DNA of 64,000 nt, taken from Firmicutes bacterium TM09-10. Its GTDB lineage: Bacteria; Bacillota; Clostridia; Lachnospirales; Lachnospiraceae. Under the pieces are notes generated by a model that had not been told where the DNA came from, made no database searches, and was given only the letters and a program-made list of their open reading frames with translations. Location of the stretch: positions 359 to 64,358 of the forward strand of contig QUKC01000019.1 of NCBI GenBank assembly GCA_003481005.1, read 5' to 3'. Below, piece by piece: positions 17,969 to 27,076 of this stretch (its first letter is position 1; every line of letters begins with the position of its first letter). The translations under genes were made by a program, and so were the position numbers.

Positions 17969-18018
17969 GTGATTTCAACGATGACCCGGAAACGTGATTT
18001 CAACGATGATCCGGAAAC
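17969..18018 (+). repeat. 25-bp tandem duplication
   Basis: Two head-to-tail 25-mers (17969-17993 and 17994-18018) starting GTGATTTCAACGATGA, with one C/T difference. They lie directly upstream of the ribosome binding site of the kinase gene, in its 5' leader. Confidence 0.9.
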
Positions 18019-18028
18019 GAGGAGACCT

Positions 18029-18640
18029 ATGGAAACCAGAACAACTACCCCTGTAACGACGGTAATGGCGCTGCTGGAAGAAAAACTGCGGCAGCAGGTG
18101 AGGCAGGACAAGCCGCTGCTTGTGGCGATCGACGGACGCTGTGCTTCCGGAAAAAGCACGCTGGCAAAAGATTTGCAAAAGCAGCTGGACTGCAACGTGA
18201 TCCACATGGATGATTTTTATCTTCAGCCCCATCAGCGCACGACCAAGCGCCTGCGGGAGCCTGGTGGAAATGTGGACTATGAGCGGTTTGAAACAGAGGT
18301 GCTGCAGCCAATGCTCACAGGAGAGGCATTCTCCTATCGCCCCTATGACGCGCACGCGGTCTGTTTTTTGCCCGAGGTAATAGTTTCTCCGAAAAAGGTG
18401 ACGATCATCGAGGGTTCCTATGCCTGTCATCCGAGACTGCGCAGAAGCTATGACCTGCGCATTTTTCTGACGGTTGACCGACAGGAACAGCTGGAACGGA
18501 TTCGGAAAAGAAACGGAGAAGAGCGGGAGGAAATGTTTGAACGGATCTGGATTCCGTTGGAAGAGCGTTATTTCTGGAAAGCCGGCGTGGAAAAAACCTG
18601 CGATATCAGTCTGGATACGACCGGACTGTTCGAGGGCTGA
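18029..18640 (+). CDS. Uridine-kinase-like P-loop kinase
   Basis: 203 aa. Walker A motif DGRCASGKST, then VIHMDDFYL, where the Asp pair binds substrate in uridine/phosphoribulokinase-type enzymes. A later segment VTIIEGSYACHP matches the family's 'EG.YA.HP' substrate loop. It probably phosphorylates a nucleoside or small metabolite; the substrate is not certain. GAGGAG lies 6 bp before ATG 18029, and a 25-bp tandem duplication lies upstream of it. The phosphodiesterase gene follows after 44 bp on the same strand. Confidence 0.85.
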   Translation: METRTTTPVTTVMALLEEKLRQQVRQDKPLLVAIDGRCASGKSTLAKDLQKQLDCNVIHMDDFYLQPHQRTTKRLREPGGNVDYERFETEVLQPMLTGEAFSYRPYDAHAVCFLPEVIVSPKKVTIIEGSYACHPRLRRSYDLRIFLTVDRQEQLERIRKRNGEEREEMFERIWIPLEERYFWKAGVEKTCDISLDTTGLFEG

Positions 18641-18684
18641 GCGCGGCTCGCATTTGATTTTTTACGAAATGAGGAATCTGAAAG

Positions 18685-19227
18685 ATGAAATGGATGGTTG
18701 CATCAGATATACACGGCTCTGCAAAGTATTGCAGGGAGCTGCTTGACGCATATGAACGGGAAGAGGCGGATCGGCTGCTTTTGCTGGGAGATCTTTTGTA
18801 TCATGGTCCGCGCAACGATCTGCCGGAGGAATATGCCCCGAAGGTGGTGATCTCCATGCTCAATGCGAAAAAGAATAATATTTTGTGCATCCGCGGAAAC
18901 TGCGATGCGGAAGTGGATCAAATGGTGTTGGAATTCCCGATTCTGGCGGATTACTGTATGCTCGACCTTGGAACGAAACTGGTGTACGCCACACATGGTC
19001 ATCTGACGTCGGCAGAGCAGCTGCCGCCGCTTCGAGAGGGCGATCTGTTTTTGCAAGGGCACACGCATGTGCCGATGAATGAGGTAAAAAACGGGATTCG
19101 CTGCATGAATCCGGGATCGGTGTCGTTGCCAAAGCAGGACAGCTGGCGCGGATATATGATTCTGGAAATAAATCAGGCGGTCTGGAAAGAATTGGATGGA
19201 ACGATTCGGGAAATGGTTGAAATTTAG
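18685..19227 (+). CDS. yfcE: YfcE-type metallophosphoesterase
   Basis: 180 aa. Calcineurin-like fold with the five metal motifs: SDIHG, GDLLYHG, RGNCD, THGH and GHTH. Close to the YfcE/MJ0936 phosphodiesterases, which cleave phosphodiesters with Mn2+ in vitro and whose natural substrate is unsettled. It lies 44 bp after the kinase gene and is probably cotranscribed with it. Confidence 0.92.
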   Translation: MKWMVASDIHGSAKYCRELLDAYEREEADRLLLLGDLLYHGPRNDLPEEYAPKVVISMLNAKKNNILCIRGNCDAEVDQMVLEFPILADYCMLDLGTKLVYATHGHLTSAEQLPPLREGDLFLQGHTHVPMNEVKNGIRCMNPGSVSLPKQDSWRGYMILEINQAVWKELDGTIREMVEI

Positions 19228-19381
19228 TTTTTTTGCAACCTTAAGAATTTCATCATCCGGATTTTATTTTTCCTTTATAAATTTTAGGACATTTTTAGGA
19301 ACTGGACATAACGAGGACACATTTATTCGGTATTCTATTTTACGGATAGATGAATGACTCACTATCTCCCCCCTCATATAA

Positions 19382-19424
19382 ACACAAAACGGCAGCCCTC
19401 CTATCCTGGCTGCCGTTTTGTGTT
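19382..19424. terminator. Long hairpin, probable terminator
   Basis: A 16-bp perfect stem (ACACAAAACGGCAGCC against GGCTGCCGTTTTGTGT). The T-rich tract is partly within the stem. It lies between the phosphodiesterase and phosphoribosyltransferase-like genes. The rest of this 314-bp gap holds only A/T-rich DNA and the promoter below. Confidence 0.75.
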
Positions 19425-19455
19425 GTCGTTTTTCAAAGGAATCCGTCCAATTGCC

Positions 19456-19484
19456 TTGACGGTATATGGGAATCCCGTTAATAT
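19456..19484 (+). promoter_or_regulatory. Promoter of the phosphoribosyltransferase-like gene
   Basis: TTGACG (19456-19461), 17-bp spacer, TAATAT (19479-19484), about 58 bp before the start codon. Confidence 0.7.
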
Positions 19485-19541
19485 ATTCAAAGAAAGAAAT
19501 GTCCGTGACTGTTTCAAATACATGTAGAAGAGGAAGAACCG

Positions 19542-20630
19542 ATGAATAACTGGAAAGATGTAAAAATTGCACCGGAATTTAATGAACAGGGCGTAGCCTG
19601 TTATCGGCTGACCGGAGCTGATTTTTTGAATGAATACTATATTATTTCGGAGGCGGAGACGAGAAAGCTGCTCAACACGCCGGAAATCGTAGGCTATGAG
19701 GTCTATAACTGCCTGATTTCTTCTACCTCCCAGATGCTGTATTATCTGAAGGAGCAGAAAAAAGTGACGACGGCAAATATCCTCTCCATCCTTAGGGGTG
19801 CGTTGAACTATCCGTTGGAAGAAAGCTGCTACCGGGAGCATATCCGTGTGCATGACATCAGCTTTTTATCCAGTGAACGCGTGTTTGAAAACGAAGAAAT
19901 CGCCGGATTGGAAATCAAATACAGCAAGCTGACGATGGTGCCGGACAGCACGCTGATGATCGGTGATATCATCGCAAGCGGCGAGACGCTGATCCACTGC
20001 CTGCGCTATGTGACAGATTTTTACCGCGAGCATGGCGCAAAGCTGCGCAACATCATCATTTTTACGATCGGCGGTACAAAGGGAATCGATATTTTAGAAG
20101 ACCTGACCCGCGATATCCGCGAGTTCTGGCCGGAATTTGAAGGCTTTATTACGGTATATTATGAAGGAATTTTTGCAACCTACCAGGACAAAGGCGTTTC
20201 CGGCATCAATCTGCCGGATGTGGACTTTTACTGGAAGGGCGGCATCGTTGCGCCGGAATTTCGCCGGGAGACGCTGTCCATGTGCAGCCCGCTGTTTGAA
20301 AAGTGCATCATTTATGACGGCGGCGCAAGACGCTATGAGATCCACGAGCACGTGGAAGAGGTGCTGGAATTCTGGGAGGGTATCCGGGAACGCGCAGACC
20401 AGATCGATTTTCCGAAGCTTCTGGAAGAAAAGCTCGGCTATGAGCTGCCGATCGACTATGAGGACTGGATTGCAGCAAACCACTACGGCTTAATCCGCCC
20501 GGAGGACGCCAGATGGCTGTATCGTCAGGAGCAGGGCTATGTCGAAAGCATGAAAAATGTGACGGTGAAGGAACTGGCGGAGCAGAGAATCGCAGAGTTC
20601 ACCGGTGCGTTGAGAAAATACATTCTGTAA
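19542..20630 (+). CDS. Phosphoribosyltransferase-fold protein of unknown role
   Basis: 362 aa. I do not recognise a named family. The visible clue is STLMIGDIIASGETLIHCL (about residues 145-163), which matches the PRPP-binding loop of type I phosphoribosyltransferases (hydrophobic strand, D-D/D-I, G-[ST]-G/E-T). An upstream ILSILRGALNYP stretch could be the pyrophosphate loop. The C-terminal 130 residues have no obvious motif and may form a second domain. No signal peptide or membrane segment. AGAGGAAG precedes ATG 19542, and the gene has its own promoter. A nucleotide-salvage or regulatory PRPP-binding role is possible but unproven. Confidence 0.65.
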   Translation: MNNWKDVKIAPEFNEQGVACYRLTGADFLNEYYIISEAETRKLLNTPEIVGYEVYNCLISSTSQMLYYLKEQKKVTTANILSILRGALNYPLEESCYREHIRVHDISFLSSERVFENEEIAGLEIKYSKLTMVPDSTLMIGDIIASGETLIHCLRYVTDFYREHGAKLRNIIIFTIGGTKGIDILEDLTRDIREFWPEFEGFITVYYEGIFATYQDKGVSGINLPDVDFYWKGGIVAPEFRRETLSMCSPLFEKCIIYDGGARRYEIHEHVEEVLEFWEGIRERADQIDFPKLLEEKLGYELPIDYEDWIAANHYGLIRPEDARWLYRQEQGYVESMKNVTVKELAEQRIAEFTGALRKYIL

Positions 20631-20662
20631 GGAAACCGTGGGCGCTTATTTTTCACACAGCT

Positions 20663-20704
20663 ATTCATGACAATAGAATGCTCGCAGAGCGTGCATTCTA
20701 TTGT
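20663..20704 (+). repeat. 35-bp palindrome family 1, copy 3
   Basis: Core 20670-20704, preceded by ATTCATG. Arms are perfect over 12 bp, with a T/T mismatch and CGC/GCG around AGA. It lies between the phosphoribosyltransferase-like and GNAT genes. Between it and the GNAT start is a further GC-rich inverted repeat (CCGCAGGCG/CGCCTGCGG). Confidence 0.95.
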
Positions 20705-20805
20705 TTGTGCCGCAGGCGTCACAAAGCAGCTATGATCGCAGAGCCGAACTGGACGTTCGCTCCGCGATTCCTTCGGCGCAAAGCGCCTGCGGAATGGAGA
20801 TTTTT

Positions 20806-21300
20806 ATGGAAACAAATCAGAATATCAGGACAGCGACGTCATCTGATCTGGACTGTGTTGCGGCGGTGGAGGCGGAATGCTTTCCGGCGGCAGAGGCGGC
20901 TTCGAAGGAAGAATTTGCAGAGCGGATCGCAGCATATGGCAATCATTTCTGGCTGCTGTTTAAAAACGGAAAGCTGGTGTCCTTTGTGGACGGTATGGTG
21001 ACGGATACGCCGGATCTGGCAGATGAAATGTATGAAAATGCAGCGCTGCACGACGAAAACGGTGCGTGGCAGATGATTTTTGGCGTCAATACGATTCCCG
21101 AATGCCGCAAAAAAGGCTACGCGGGTCAGTTGATTCGCTGTGCCATTGAGCAGGCAAAAAAAGAAGGGCGCAAAGGGCTTGTCCTGACCTGTAAGGACAA
21201 ACTGCTCCATTATTATGAGGACTTTGGCTTTGTCAACGAGGGTGTTTCGAAATCGGTACACGGAAATGTCGTTTGGTATCAGATGCGCCTGATGTTATAA
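20806..21300 (+). CDS. GNAT-family N-acetyltransferase
   Basis: 164 aa. The acetyl-CoA loop is visible as RKKGYAGQLI, after the strand FGVNTIPECR. The N-terminal part starts IRTATSSDLDCVAAVEAECF as usual for the family, and the C-terminal strand is GFVNEGVSKSVHG. Acceptor substrate unknown. GGAG lies 7 bp before ATG 20806; the open frame upstream of it reads through repeat DNA and is not believed. Confidence 0.9.
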   Translation: METNQNIRTATSSDLDCVAAVEAECFPAAEAASKEEFAERIAAYGNHFWLLFKNGKLVSFVDGMVTDTPDLADEMYENAALHDENGAWQMIFGVNTIPECRKKGYAGQLIRCAIEQAKKEGRKGLVLTCKDKLLHYYEDFGFVNEGVSKSVHGNVVWYQMRLML

Positions 21301-21406
21301 AAATTTAACAAATACTTTTCTAAAATCCATGATTTTTTGACAAAATTGTTGTATACTGATGATTGTGAAACGCAGAAAAACAGATCACTCAGAAATGAGG
21401 AGTTTT

Positions 21407-22072
21407 ATGAACGACGAAGAATACTACAATTTTGTGAGGCCTTATGCGGATGCGATGCAGATGCTCCTGACCCGGCTGGATGTGCTTAACCACAACCTTT
21501 ACGGTAAGTCAGACAGCCGTCCGATTCATTACATCCAGAACCGGATCAAGAAGAAAAAGAGTCTGGAAGAAAAGTTGATCCGGCGCGGAAAAGAACCGAC
21601 CGTAGACAACGCTAAGGACTATCTGCAGGATATCGCCGGTGTCCGTATTATTTGTTACTTTGTGGACGATATTTATAACCTTGCCAAAAGCTTAAAGCGG
21701 CAGGCTGACCTGATCGTGATCCGCGAACAGGACTACATCAAAGCGCCGAAACCAAATGGATATCGCAGCTATCATCTGATTGTCGGCGTTCCGGTCTATT
21801 GCATGGATGGGATGGAATATTTTCCGGTAGAAGTACAGCTGCGGACATTATCGATGGATTTCTGGGCAAGTATGGAACACCGCATTTCTTATAAAAAAGA
21901 ACGGGCGGATAAGGAGGAGCTGACAACAGAGCTGTTAGGCTACGCAAACCAGCTGCAGGAGATCGAAAAGAGCTTCGAGAGTCATAATGAGATCGGCAAA
22001 TTAAAAGAACCGGAGAAGATGGAAAAAGATATGTCAGAGCCGAAGAATACGGACAGTCCAATCATTTCATAG
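21407..22072 (+). CDS. Small alarmone synthetase (RelQ/YjbM-like GTP pyrophosphokinase)
   Basis: 221 aa, the usual length of single-domain small alarmone synthetases; it lacks the HD hydrolase and regulatory domains of long RelA/SpoT proteins. Synthetase motifs: DIAGVRIICYFVDDIY, APKPNGYRSYHLIVG and VEVQLRT. It transfers pyrophosphate from ATP to GDP or GTP to make (p)ppGpp in the cytoplasm. GAGGAG lies 7 bp before ATG 21407. The next gene, an aldo/keto reductase, begins 17 bp after the stop codon, so they probably share a transcript. Confidence 0.94.
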   Translation: MNDEEYYNFVRPYADAMQMLLTRLDVLNHNLYGKSDSRPIHYIQNRIKKKKSLEEKLIRRGKEPTVDNAKDYLQDIAGVRIICYFVDDIYNLAKSLKRQADLIVIREQDYIKAPKPNGYRSYHLIVGVPVYCMDGMEYFPVEVQLRTLSMDFWASMEHRISYKKERADKEELTTELLGYANQLQEIEKSFESHNEIGKLKEPEKMEKDMSEPKNTDSPIIS

Positions 22073-22089
22073 CGAAAAGGAGAACAGAC

Positions 22090-23229
22090 ATGGAAAAAAG
22101 AAAATTTGGAAAGCTCGGAATCGAAACATCACTGCTTGGCTTTGGCTGTATGCGTTTTCCGGCCACACCGGACGGCAAAATTGATGAGCCGAGAGCAGAG
22201 AAGCTTTTGGATCGTGCCATCGCAGCAGGTGTCAATTACATCGACACCGCGTATCCGTACCATAATGGCGACAGCGAACCGTTTGTTGGTAAAGTGCTGC
22301 AGAAATATGACCGCAATTCCTATTATCTGGCAACAAAGCTGCCTGTCTGGGCAATTGAGAGTGTAGACGATGCAAAACGCGTTTTTGCAGAACAGCTGGA
22401 GCGCCTGCGCACAGATCATATCGATTTTTATCTGATGCACGCAATGAGCAAAGAGAGATGGGATAAAGTGAAAGAACTCGGAATTGTGGAGTTCTGCGAG
22501 CAGTTAAAGGCAGAGGGCAAAATCCGTTATCTGGGCTTTTCCTTCCACGATACCTACGAGGCATTTGAAGAAGTGCTGCGCGGCCGTGACTGGGATTTCT
22601 GCCAGATTCAGTATAACTACATGGACACCGAGGAGCAGGCAGGGGATAAAGGCTACGCTTTGGCAGAAGAGCTTGGAATTCCGCTGGTGATCATGGAGCC
22701 TGTAAAGGGCGGCAGCCTTGCAAACTTCTCTGATGATATCAATGCAAAGTTCAAAGCGATGGATAAAGATGCCAGCATCGCATCCTGGGCATTTCGCTGG
22801 GTTGGCAGCCATTCCAATGCAAAGGTGATCCTGAGCGGTATGTCGAATGAAGAGCAGGTTGAGGATAACCTGAAGACCTTCTCGAACTTTAATCCGCTGG
22901 ATGAAGCAGAAGAAAAGATGATTTCTGAAATCGTATCAGATCTGCAGAGCAGAGTACAGAATGGCTGTACCGGCTGTCGGTATTGTATGCCGTGCCCGGC
23001 TGGCGTAAACATTCCGCAGAACTTCGCACTGTGGAACAAATACCACATTTACGGAACCTACGACCATGTAAAAAATGCATGGGAAAAGGATTTGAAGGAC
23101 GAAGAAAAGGCGAAATGCTGCGTGAAGTGCGGCAAGTGTGAAAAAGTCTGTCCTCAGCATCTCTCCATCCGCAGGGATCTGGAGCTTGCACAGAAGGATC
23201 TGGACAGCGCGGCAGCGGCACAGGAGTAA
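22090..23229 (+). CDS. Aldo/keto reductase with C-terminal 4Fe-4S domain
   Basis: 379 aa. The N-terminal NADPH-dependent aldo/keto reductase barrel has NYIDTAYPYHNGDSE (catalytic Tyr), the Lys in ATKLPVW, and FYLMHAMS. The C-terminal 80 residues add two cysteine clusters, CTGCRYCMPCPAGV and CCVKCGKCEKVCP, the second typical of a ferredoxin-like 4Fe-4S centre. The family is common in anaerobes; the electron partner and carbonyl substrate are unknown. AAGGAG precedes ATG 22090. It follows the alarmone synthetase closely on the same strand. Confidence 0.93.
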   Translation: MEKRKFGKLGIETSLLGFGCMRFPATPDGKIDEPRAEKLLDRAIAAGVNYIDTAYPYHNGDSEPFVGKVLQKYDRNSYYLATKLPVWAIESVDDAKRVFAEQLERLRTDHIDFYLMHAMSKERWDKVKELGIVEFCEQLKAEGKIRYLGFSFHDTYEAFEEVLRGRDWDFCQIQYNYMDTEEQAGDKGYALAEELGIPLVIMEPVKGGSLANFSDDINAKFKAMDKDASIASWAFRWVGSHSNAKVILSGMSNEEQVEDNLKTFSNFNPLDEAEEKMISEIVSDLQSRVQNGCTGCRYCMPCPAGVNIPQNFALWNKYHIYGTYDHVKNAWEKDLKDEEKAKCCVKCGKCEKVCPQHLSIRRDLELAQKDLDSAAAAQE

Positions 23230-23416
23230 GCGGACTGCAGTAGCTGCGGCACAGAAATGGGCGGACAGAGTTACGAATAAAGAGCGGTATCGTTTTTTAT
23301 AGACAAAATGGAAAGCAGGCGAATTGCACAGCTACTGTACATATCAGACGGTGCAAAATCGCAATAATATTTGCAAAAGGCAGTTATGGAATCTGGCTGC
23401 GGCAGTTTCCGACAAC

Positions 23417-24202
23417 TCAGTTGTGGAAGCGGTGTTCTTTCCGGTATTGAGACGGATTTTGACCGTTATACCGGGTAAATGCCTTATAAAATAGGGACGG
23501 ATCACTGTAGCCGCAGTCCTGTGCGATTTCCTGAACCGGTCGTTCGGTAAGCACCAACAAGCGGGAGGCTTTTTGCAGCCGGGTGATTGTCAGATAGGTA
23601 TGTGCCGTGATTCCGATCTCCGCTTTCAGCCGTCGGTTGATGTAGGCCGCAGAATAATGGAACTGCTCCGTCAGCGTCTGCGCGGTGATAGATTCCGCCG
23701 CATGTTCGGTCAGAAAATGCATGACTGAGGATGTCAGGGACGTATAAGCGTGTTCTTGTTCATACAGCGCGTTGGAAAGGCTCAGAAATTCACTCTGGAT
23801 TTCAAAAGGGTTCTGCGGCGCCTGGTGAAACAGGCTGCAGAGTTTTTTGAAAGAAGGAAGCAGCAGCGAGGCAGAAAAAGTCCCGCGAAGCGGCAGTTTG
23901 ATTCGGTTGAGCAGATCCAGAGTATAATCTGCGTTGAAATGGAAGTAGTAATACTCCGCGCCGGGGCTGGGACGATCCGCACCCTGCCGCAGATTTTTAC
24001 GCTGAATATACCATTCGCCCTCGTGTACGCTGACCGGAATACCGTCTTCTATGAAGTGAAGGCTGCCCCGGAGCATAAAAATCAGGACGAAGAAGTCCAC
24101 GATCCGGGAGCTGTGATATTCGTCCGGTTCGAACCTTTTGTAGTCGCAGTCGGTCAGATAGGGCATGGGAGCAGGATTTAGAAAAATAAAATCGGTATTC
24201 AT
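23417..24202 (-). CDS. AraC-family transcriptional regulator
   Basis: 261 aa. N-terminal cupin-like sensor (LIFMLRGSLHFIEDGIPV, then GEWYIQRKNLRQGA) and a C-terminal double helix-turn-helix ending in VQEIAQDCGYSDPSLFYKAFTRYNGQNPSQYR. It is divergent from the GH127-like glycosidase across a 216-bp intergenic region, the usual setting for a local activator of that gene. GGAGG precedes ATG 24202, with a spacing of about 9 bp. Confidence 0.92.
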   Translation of the reverse strand: MNTDFIFLNPAPMPYLTDCDYKRFEPDEYHSSRIVDFFVLIFMLRGSLHFIEDGIPVSVHEGEWYIQRKNLRQGADRPSPGAEYYYFHFNADYTLDLLNRIKLPLRGTFSASLLLPSFKKLCSLFHQAPQNPFEIQSEFLSLSNALYEQEHAYTSLTSSVMHFLTEHAAESITAQTLTEQFHYSAAYINRRLKAEIGITAHTYLTITRLQKASRLLVLTERPVQEIAQDCGYSDPSLFYKAFTRYNGQNPSQYRKEHRFHN

Positions 24203-24418
24203 CAAGGGGGTCCTCCGAAGGGAAAGATTGTGCAAGCAACCTGCCAATCCGGGAATGCAAAATGCGCACGTAGGTTTGGATTCAGAATTCTACTGACAGT
24301 ATAGCATAACGGAAGAGAAAAGAATACAAAATGCAGCCGAGGGCGGAGTCATTTGCCGGAGACTGCGAAAACTTGCCGCGAAAATATTTCAGGACGGCAT
24401 CAGAAAGGGAGGGAAAAA

Positions 24419-26260
24419 ATGAGAGGTGCAAAATATCGTGCGCTTACTGCGCAGCAGATCAAACCGGAGGGCTGGCTTTTGCGGCAGCTGGAAATTCAGG
24501 CGGAGGGGCTGAGCGGACATCTGGATCTGGTATGGCCGGATATACGGGAGAGTAAATGGATCGGCGGAGATAAGGAAGGCTGGGAGCGCGTACCGTACTG
24601 GCTGGACGGTTTTATCCCGCTGGCATATCTGCTGAACGATGAAGATCTGAAAAAGCGTGCAAAAAGATATATCGATGCGATTCTGGCAGCCCAGAAGGAA
24701 GACGGTTGGATCTGCCCCTGTGCGTTGGAAGAGCGCGACCGCTACGACCTCTGGGCGGCATTTTTGATCTGTAAGGTTCTGGTGCTGTACCAGGACTGCA
24801 GTGGGGATGAAAGAATTGAGGAAGCGGTATACCGCGCGTTAAAGCAGCTTCTTCCTCATATTGCAAGAAATACGCTGTTTAACTGGTCGGCAGCACGCTG
24901 GTATGAATGTCTGATCCCGATACTGTGGATGTATGAGCGCAGACCGGAGCCCTGGCTTTTGCAGCTGATGGAGCTGCTGGATGCAGATGGTATCGATTAC
25001 GAAAAGCTTTATACCTATTTTGATTTCCAAAAGCCTGCTTCGAAGAAATACTGGACGCAGACAAACCATGTGGTAAATACCGCCATGGCATTTAAGTGCC
25101 GTGCACTGATGTCCTGTCTGACAGAGGAAGATCCGGATGAGTTCGCTCTTTCCATGTATCAAAAGATGATGAAATACAACAGTATGGCGACCGGACATTT
25201 TACCGGTGACGAGTGCCTGTCCGGTGATGCGCCGATCCAGGGCAGCGAGTGCTGCAGCGTTGCGGAGATGATGTATTCCTGTGAAACCCTGCTTTCCATT
25301 GGAGGAAATCCCTTCTGGGGGGATTTACTGGAGCGTGAGGCATTCAATTCCATGCCTGCAACGACGACGCCGGATATGTGGGCGCATCAGTACCTTCAGA
25401 TGACAAACCAGATCTCGGCAGCGCGAATCCCGGATGCAGAGAATCCGTATAATTCCAATAATAACGAAGCGAACATGTTCGGGCTGGAGCCTCACTTTGG
25501 CTGCTGTACCGCAAACTTCAATCAGGCATGGCCGAAATTTGCAATTTCCGCAGTGATGAAAAATGAACGCGGTCCGGTTGTACAGAGCCTTGTGCCCTGC
25601 TGTGCACAGGTGGAAACACCAAACGGAACTGTTCAGGTACATATTGTTTCTAAGTACCCGTTCCGTGACAATGCAGTGATTGAACTGAGCTCGGAGAAGC
25701 CTGCCGAAACCTGTCTGCAGATCCGTATTCCCGGCTTTGCAAAGAAAGCGACAGTCAACGGAATAGAAGCATGTCCCGGAACTTATTTCGAACAGAACAT
25801 TCTGGTGGACGGCGTAACGTGCGTTACCGTAGAACTGACCTTTGAGGCTGTTTTACAGGATCGTCCTTACGACGCAAAGGTGCTGGTTCGCGGACCGCTC
25901 CTGTTCTCCCTGCCCGTAAAGGCAAAGGAGAACCGTATCGAGTATGTGCGGGACGGCGTAGAGCGCAGGTTCCCGTACTGTGATTATGAGATGTTCCCGG
26001 ATTCTGAGTGGAATTATGGCTTTTACAGTGAAGAGTTTGAAGTGATGTTCGAGCCTGTCACAGACACTCCGTTTTCTATTGAGAACCCACCTGTCAGGAT
26101 CAAAGCGAAGATGGTTCCGGTTCCGTGGGAAGAAAAAGGCGGCATTTGCGCTATTTCCCCGATAGAAAGAAAAGCGCTTGGGGAGGCAAAAGACGTGCTG
26201 CTGCAGCCCTACGGATGCACGAACCTGCGCATGACGGAAATGCCGTATATCAAACAATAG
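24419..26260 (+). CDS. GH127-like beta-L-arabinofuranosidase (DUF1680)
   Basis: 613 aa. An (alpha/alpha)6 barrel followed by beta domains, as in HypBA1-type enzymes. The zinc/cysteine active site can be placed: Glu and Cys in GSECCSVAEMM, and the Cys pair in HFGCCTANFNQAW, where one Cys is the nucleophile in GH127. No signal peptide, so it acts on imported arabinosides. Substrate could differ (GH127/GH146 are close). GGGAGG lies before ATG 24419; the open frame begins upstream at 24353 without a binding site. The stop codon TAG lies inside palindrome copy 4, so the last residues (K-Q) are encoded by the repeat edge. Confidence 0.88.
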   Translation: MRGAKYRALTAQQIKPEGWLLRQLEIQAEGLSGHLDLVWPDIRESKWIGGDKEGWERVPYWLDGFIPLAYLLNDEDLKKRAKRYIDAILAAQKEDGWICPCALEERDRYDLWAAFLICKVLVLYQDCSGDERIEEAVYRALKQLLPHIARNTLFNWSAARWYECLIPILWMYERRPEPWLLQLMELLDADGIDYEKLYTYFDFQKPASKKYWTQTNHVVNTAMAFKCRALMSCLTEEDPDEFALSMYQKMMKYNSMATGHFTGDECLSGDAPIQGSECCSVAEMMYSCETLLSIGGNPFWGDLLEREAFNSMPATTTPDMWAHQYLQMTNQISAARIPDAENPYNSNNNEANMFGLEPHFGCCTANFNQAWPKFAISAVMKNERGPVVQSLVPCCAQVETPNGTVQVHIVSKYPFRDNAVIELSSEKPAETCLQIRIPGFAKKATVNGIEACPGTYFEQNILVDGVTCVTVELTFEAVLQDRPYDAKVLVRGPLLFSLPVKAKENRIEYVRDGVERRFPYCDYEMFPDSEWNYGFYSEEFEVMFEPVTDTPFSIENPPVRIKAKMVPVPWEEKGGICAISPIERKALGEAKDVLLQPYGCTNLRMTEMPYIKQ

Positions 26261-26295
26261 AATGCACGCTCTGCGAGCATTCTATTGTCATGAAT
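26254..26295 (-). repeat. 35-bp palindrome family 1, copy 4 (supplies stop codon)
   Basis: Core 26254-26288 with a CATGAAT flank on the right. The GH127-like gene ends on the TAG of ACAATAG, so the repeat overlaps the coding sequence by 7 bp. Confidence 0.95.
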
Positions 26296-26361
26296 AAAAA
26301 GAAAGAGAACAGACCGCCCCTTCTGCAGTAATGGGAAAATTGCTGCGGGAGGGGCGAGTTC

Positions 26362-26499
26362 ATGTTGCGTGATCTTATGAAAGAAGATTTGATCAAAGGG
26401 CCGCTGGATATTTTTTCTGGAGATATTGCGGCAATTATACTTTATGATTCAGTTGCCAGAAATTCCGTTTTCTCTTTGCCGAGATTAATAGAAACATGA
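26362..26499 (+). CDS. Small ORF upstream of the DUF4869 gene (45 aa)
   Basis: 45 codons beginning MLRDLMKEDLIKGPL and ending LPRLIET. A good GGGAGG lies 9 bp before the ATG. No family is recognised; a middle stretch (DIAAIILYDSVA) is mildly hydrophobic. It could be a leader or accessory peptide of the following module, the remnant of a longer gene, or chance. The remaining 125 bp to the next gene are very A/T-rich with no clear promoter. Confidence 0.35.
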   Translation: MLRDLMKEDLIKGPLDIFSGDIAAIILYDSVARNSVFSLPRLIET

Positions 26500-26624
26500 G
26501 ATGTATTGAAATCCTCCAGTATTTTGAGGTATCATATTTAAATAAAAAGCAATATTTTAAAATTTTACATCAAAGGCTCTACGGGATATCAAAAATCTAG
26601 TATGGTAAAAAGAGAGGACAAGAA

Positions 26625-27062
26625 ATGCTGAACATTTTTTATGGAGATATGAAAGAAGCTGTTTACAATACGGCAGGTTATTTTAAATATGATTATGAAG
26701 ATGAATGGATTGTAGATCCTTTTGTAAAGAAAATGATTCTAGATGTGGACAAATCGACCGTAATGGACAGCGGGGTAATAGACAGTCCCGTTTCTGGAAA
26801 GATACCGCCGGTTGGATTATCGGGTGGGGTAAAGACTTTGATTCTTGTTAAATTCGAAAAAGATAAGGTGTTCAATGCGTCTACCTGCGGCGACAACTGC
26901 GCAAAGTGGCTGTTAGAAATAGCAAAAGAGGAGGATCGAACGATTAATCTGCGTCATTTGATGAATTTTGGAAAGAAACCATTTAAGATTCGCATTTTAA
27001 ATACAGATCAGATCGTTCATTCGATGGAAGAGCTGGTACCGATAGCAGGAGAATTTGTATAA
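26625..27062 (+). CDS. DUF4869 protein
   Basis: 145 aa. The sequence matches the DUF4869 pattern as I know it: MLNIFYGDMKEAVYNTAGYF at the start, LSGGVKTLILVKF, FNASTCGDNCAKWLL and a late INLRHLMNFG. Function undescribed. The conserved STCGDNCAKW segment, with two Cys and an Asn in a tight turn, is the best candidate for a functional site. GAGAGGA lies before ATG 26625. The stop codon is 14 bp from the ATPase start, and both genes are more A/T-rich than their surroundings. The pair therefore looks like a transferred two-gene module. Confidence 0.75.
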   Translation: MLNIFYGDMKEAVYNTAGYFKYDYEDEWIVDPFVKKMILDVDKSTVMDSGVIDSPVSGKIPPVGLSGGVKTLILVKFEKDKVFNASTCGDNCAKWLLEIAKEEDRTINLRHLMNFGKKPFKIRILNTDQIVHSMEELVPIAGEFV

Positions 27063-27076
27063 CGGAGAGTTAGGGT

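Noticed and set aside
21337..21357. Promoter TTGACA...TATACT before the alarmone synthetase gene
   Set aside because: The spacer is only 9 bp, too short for a sigma-A promoter.
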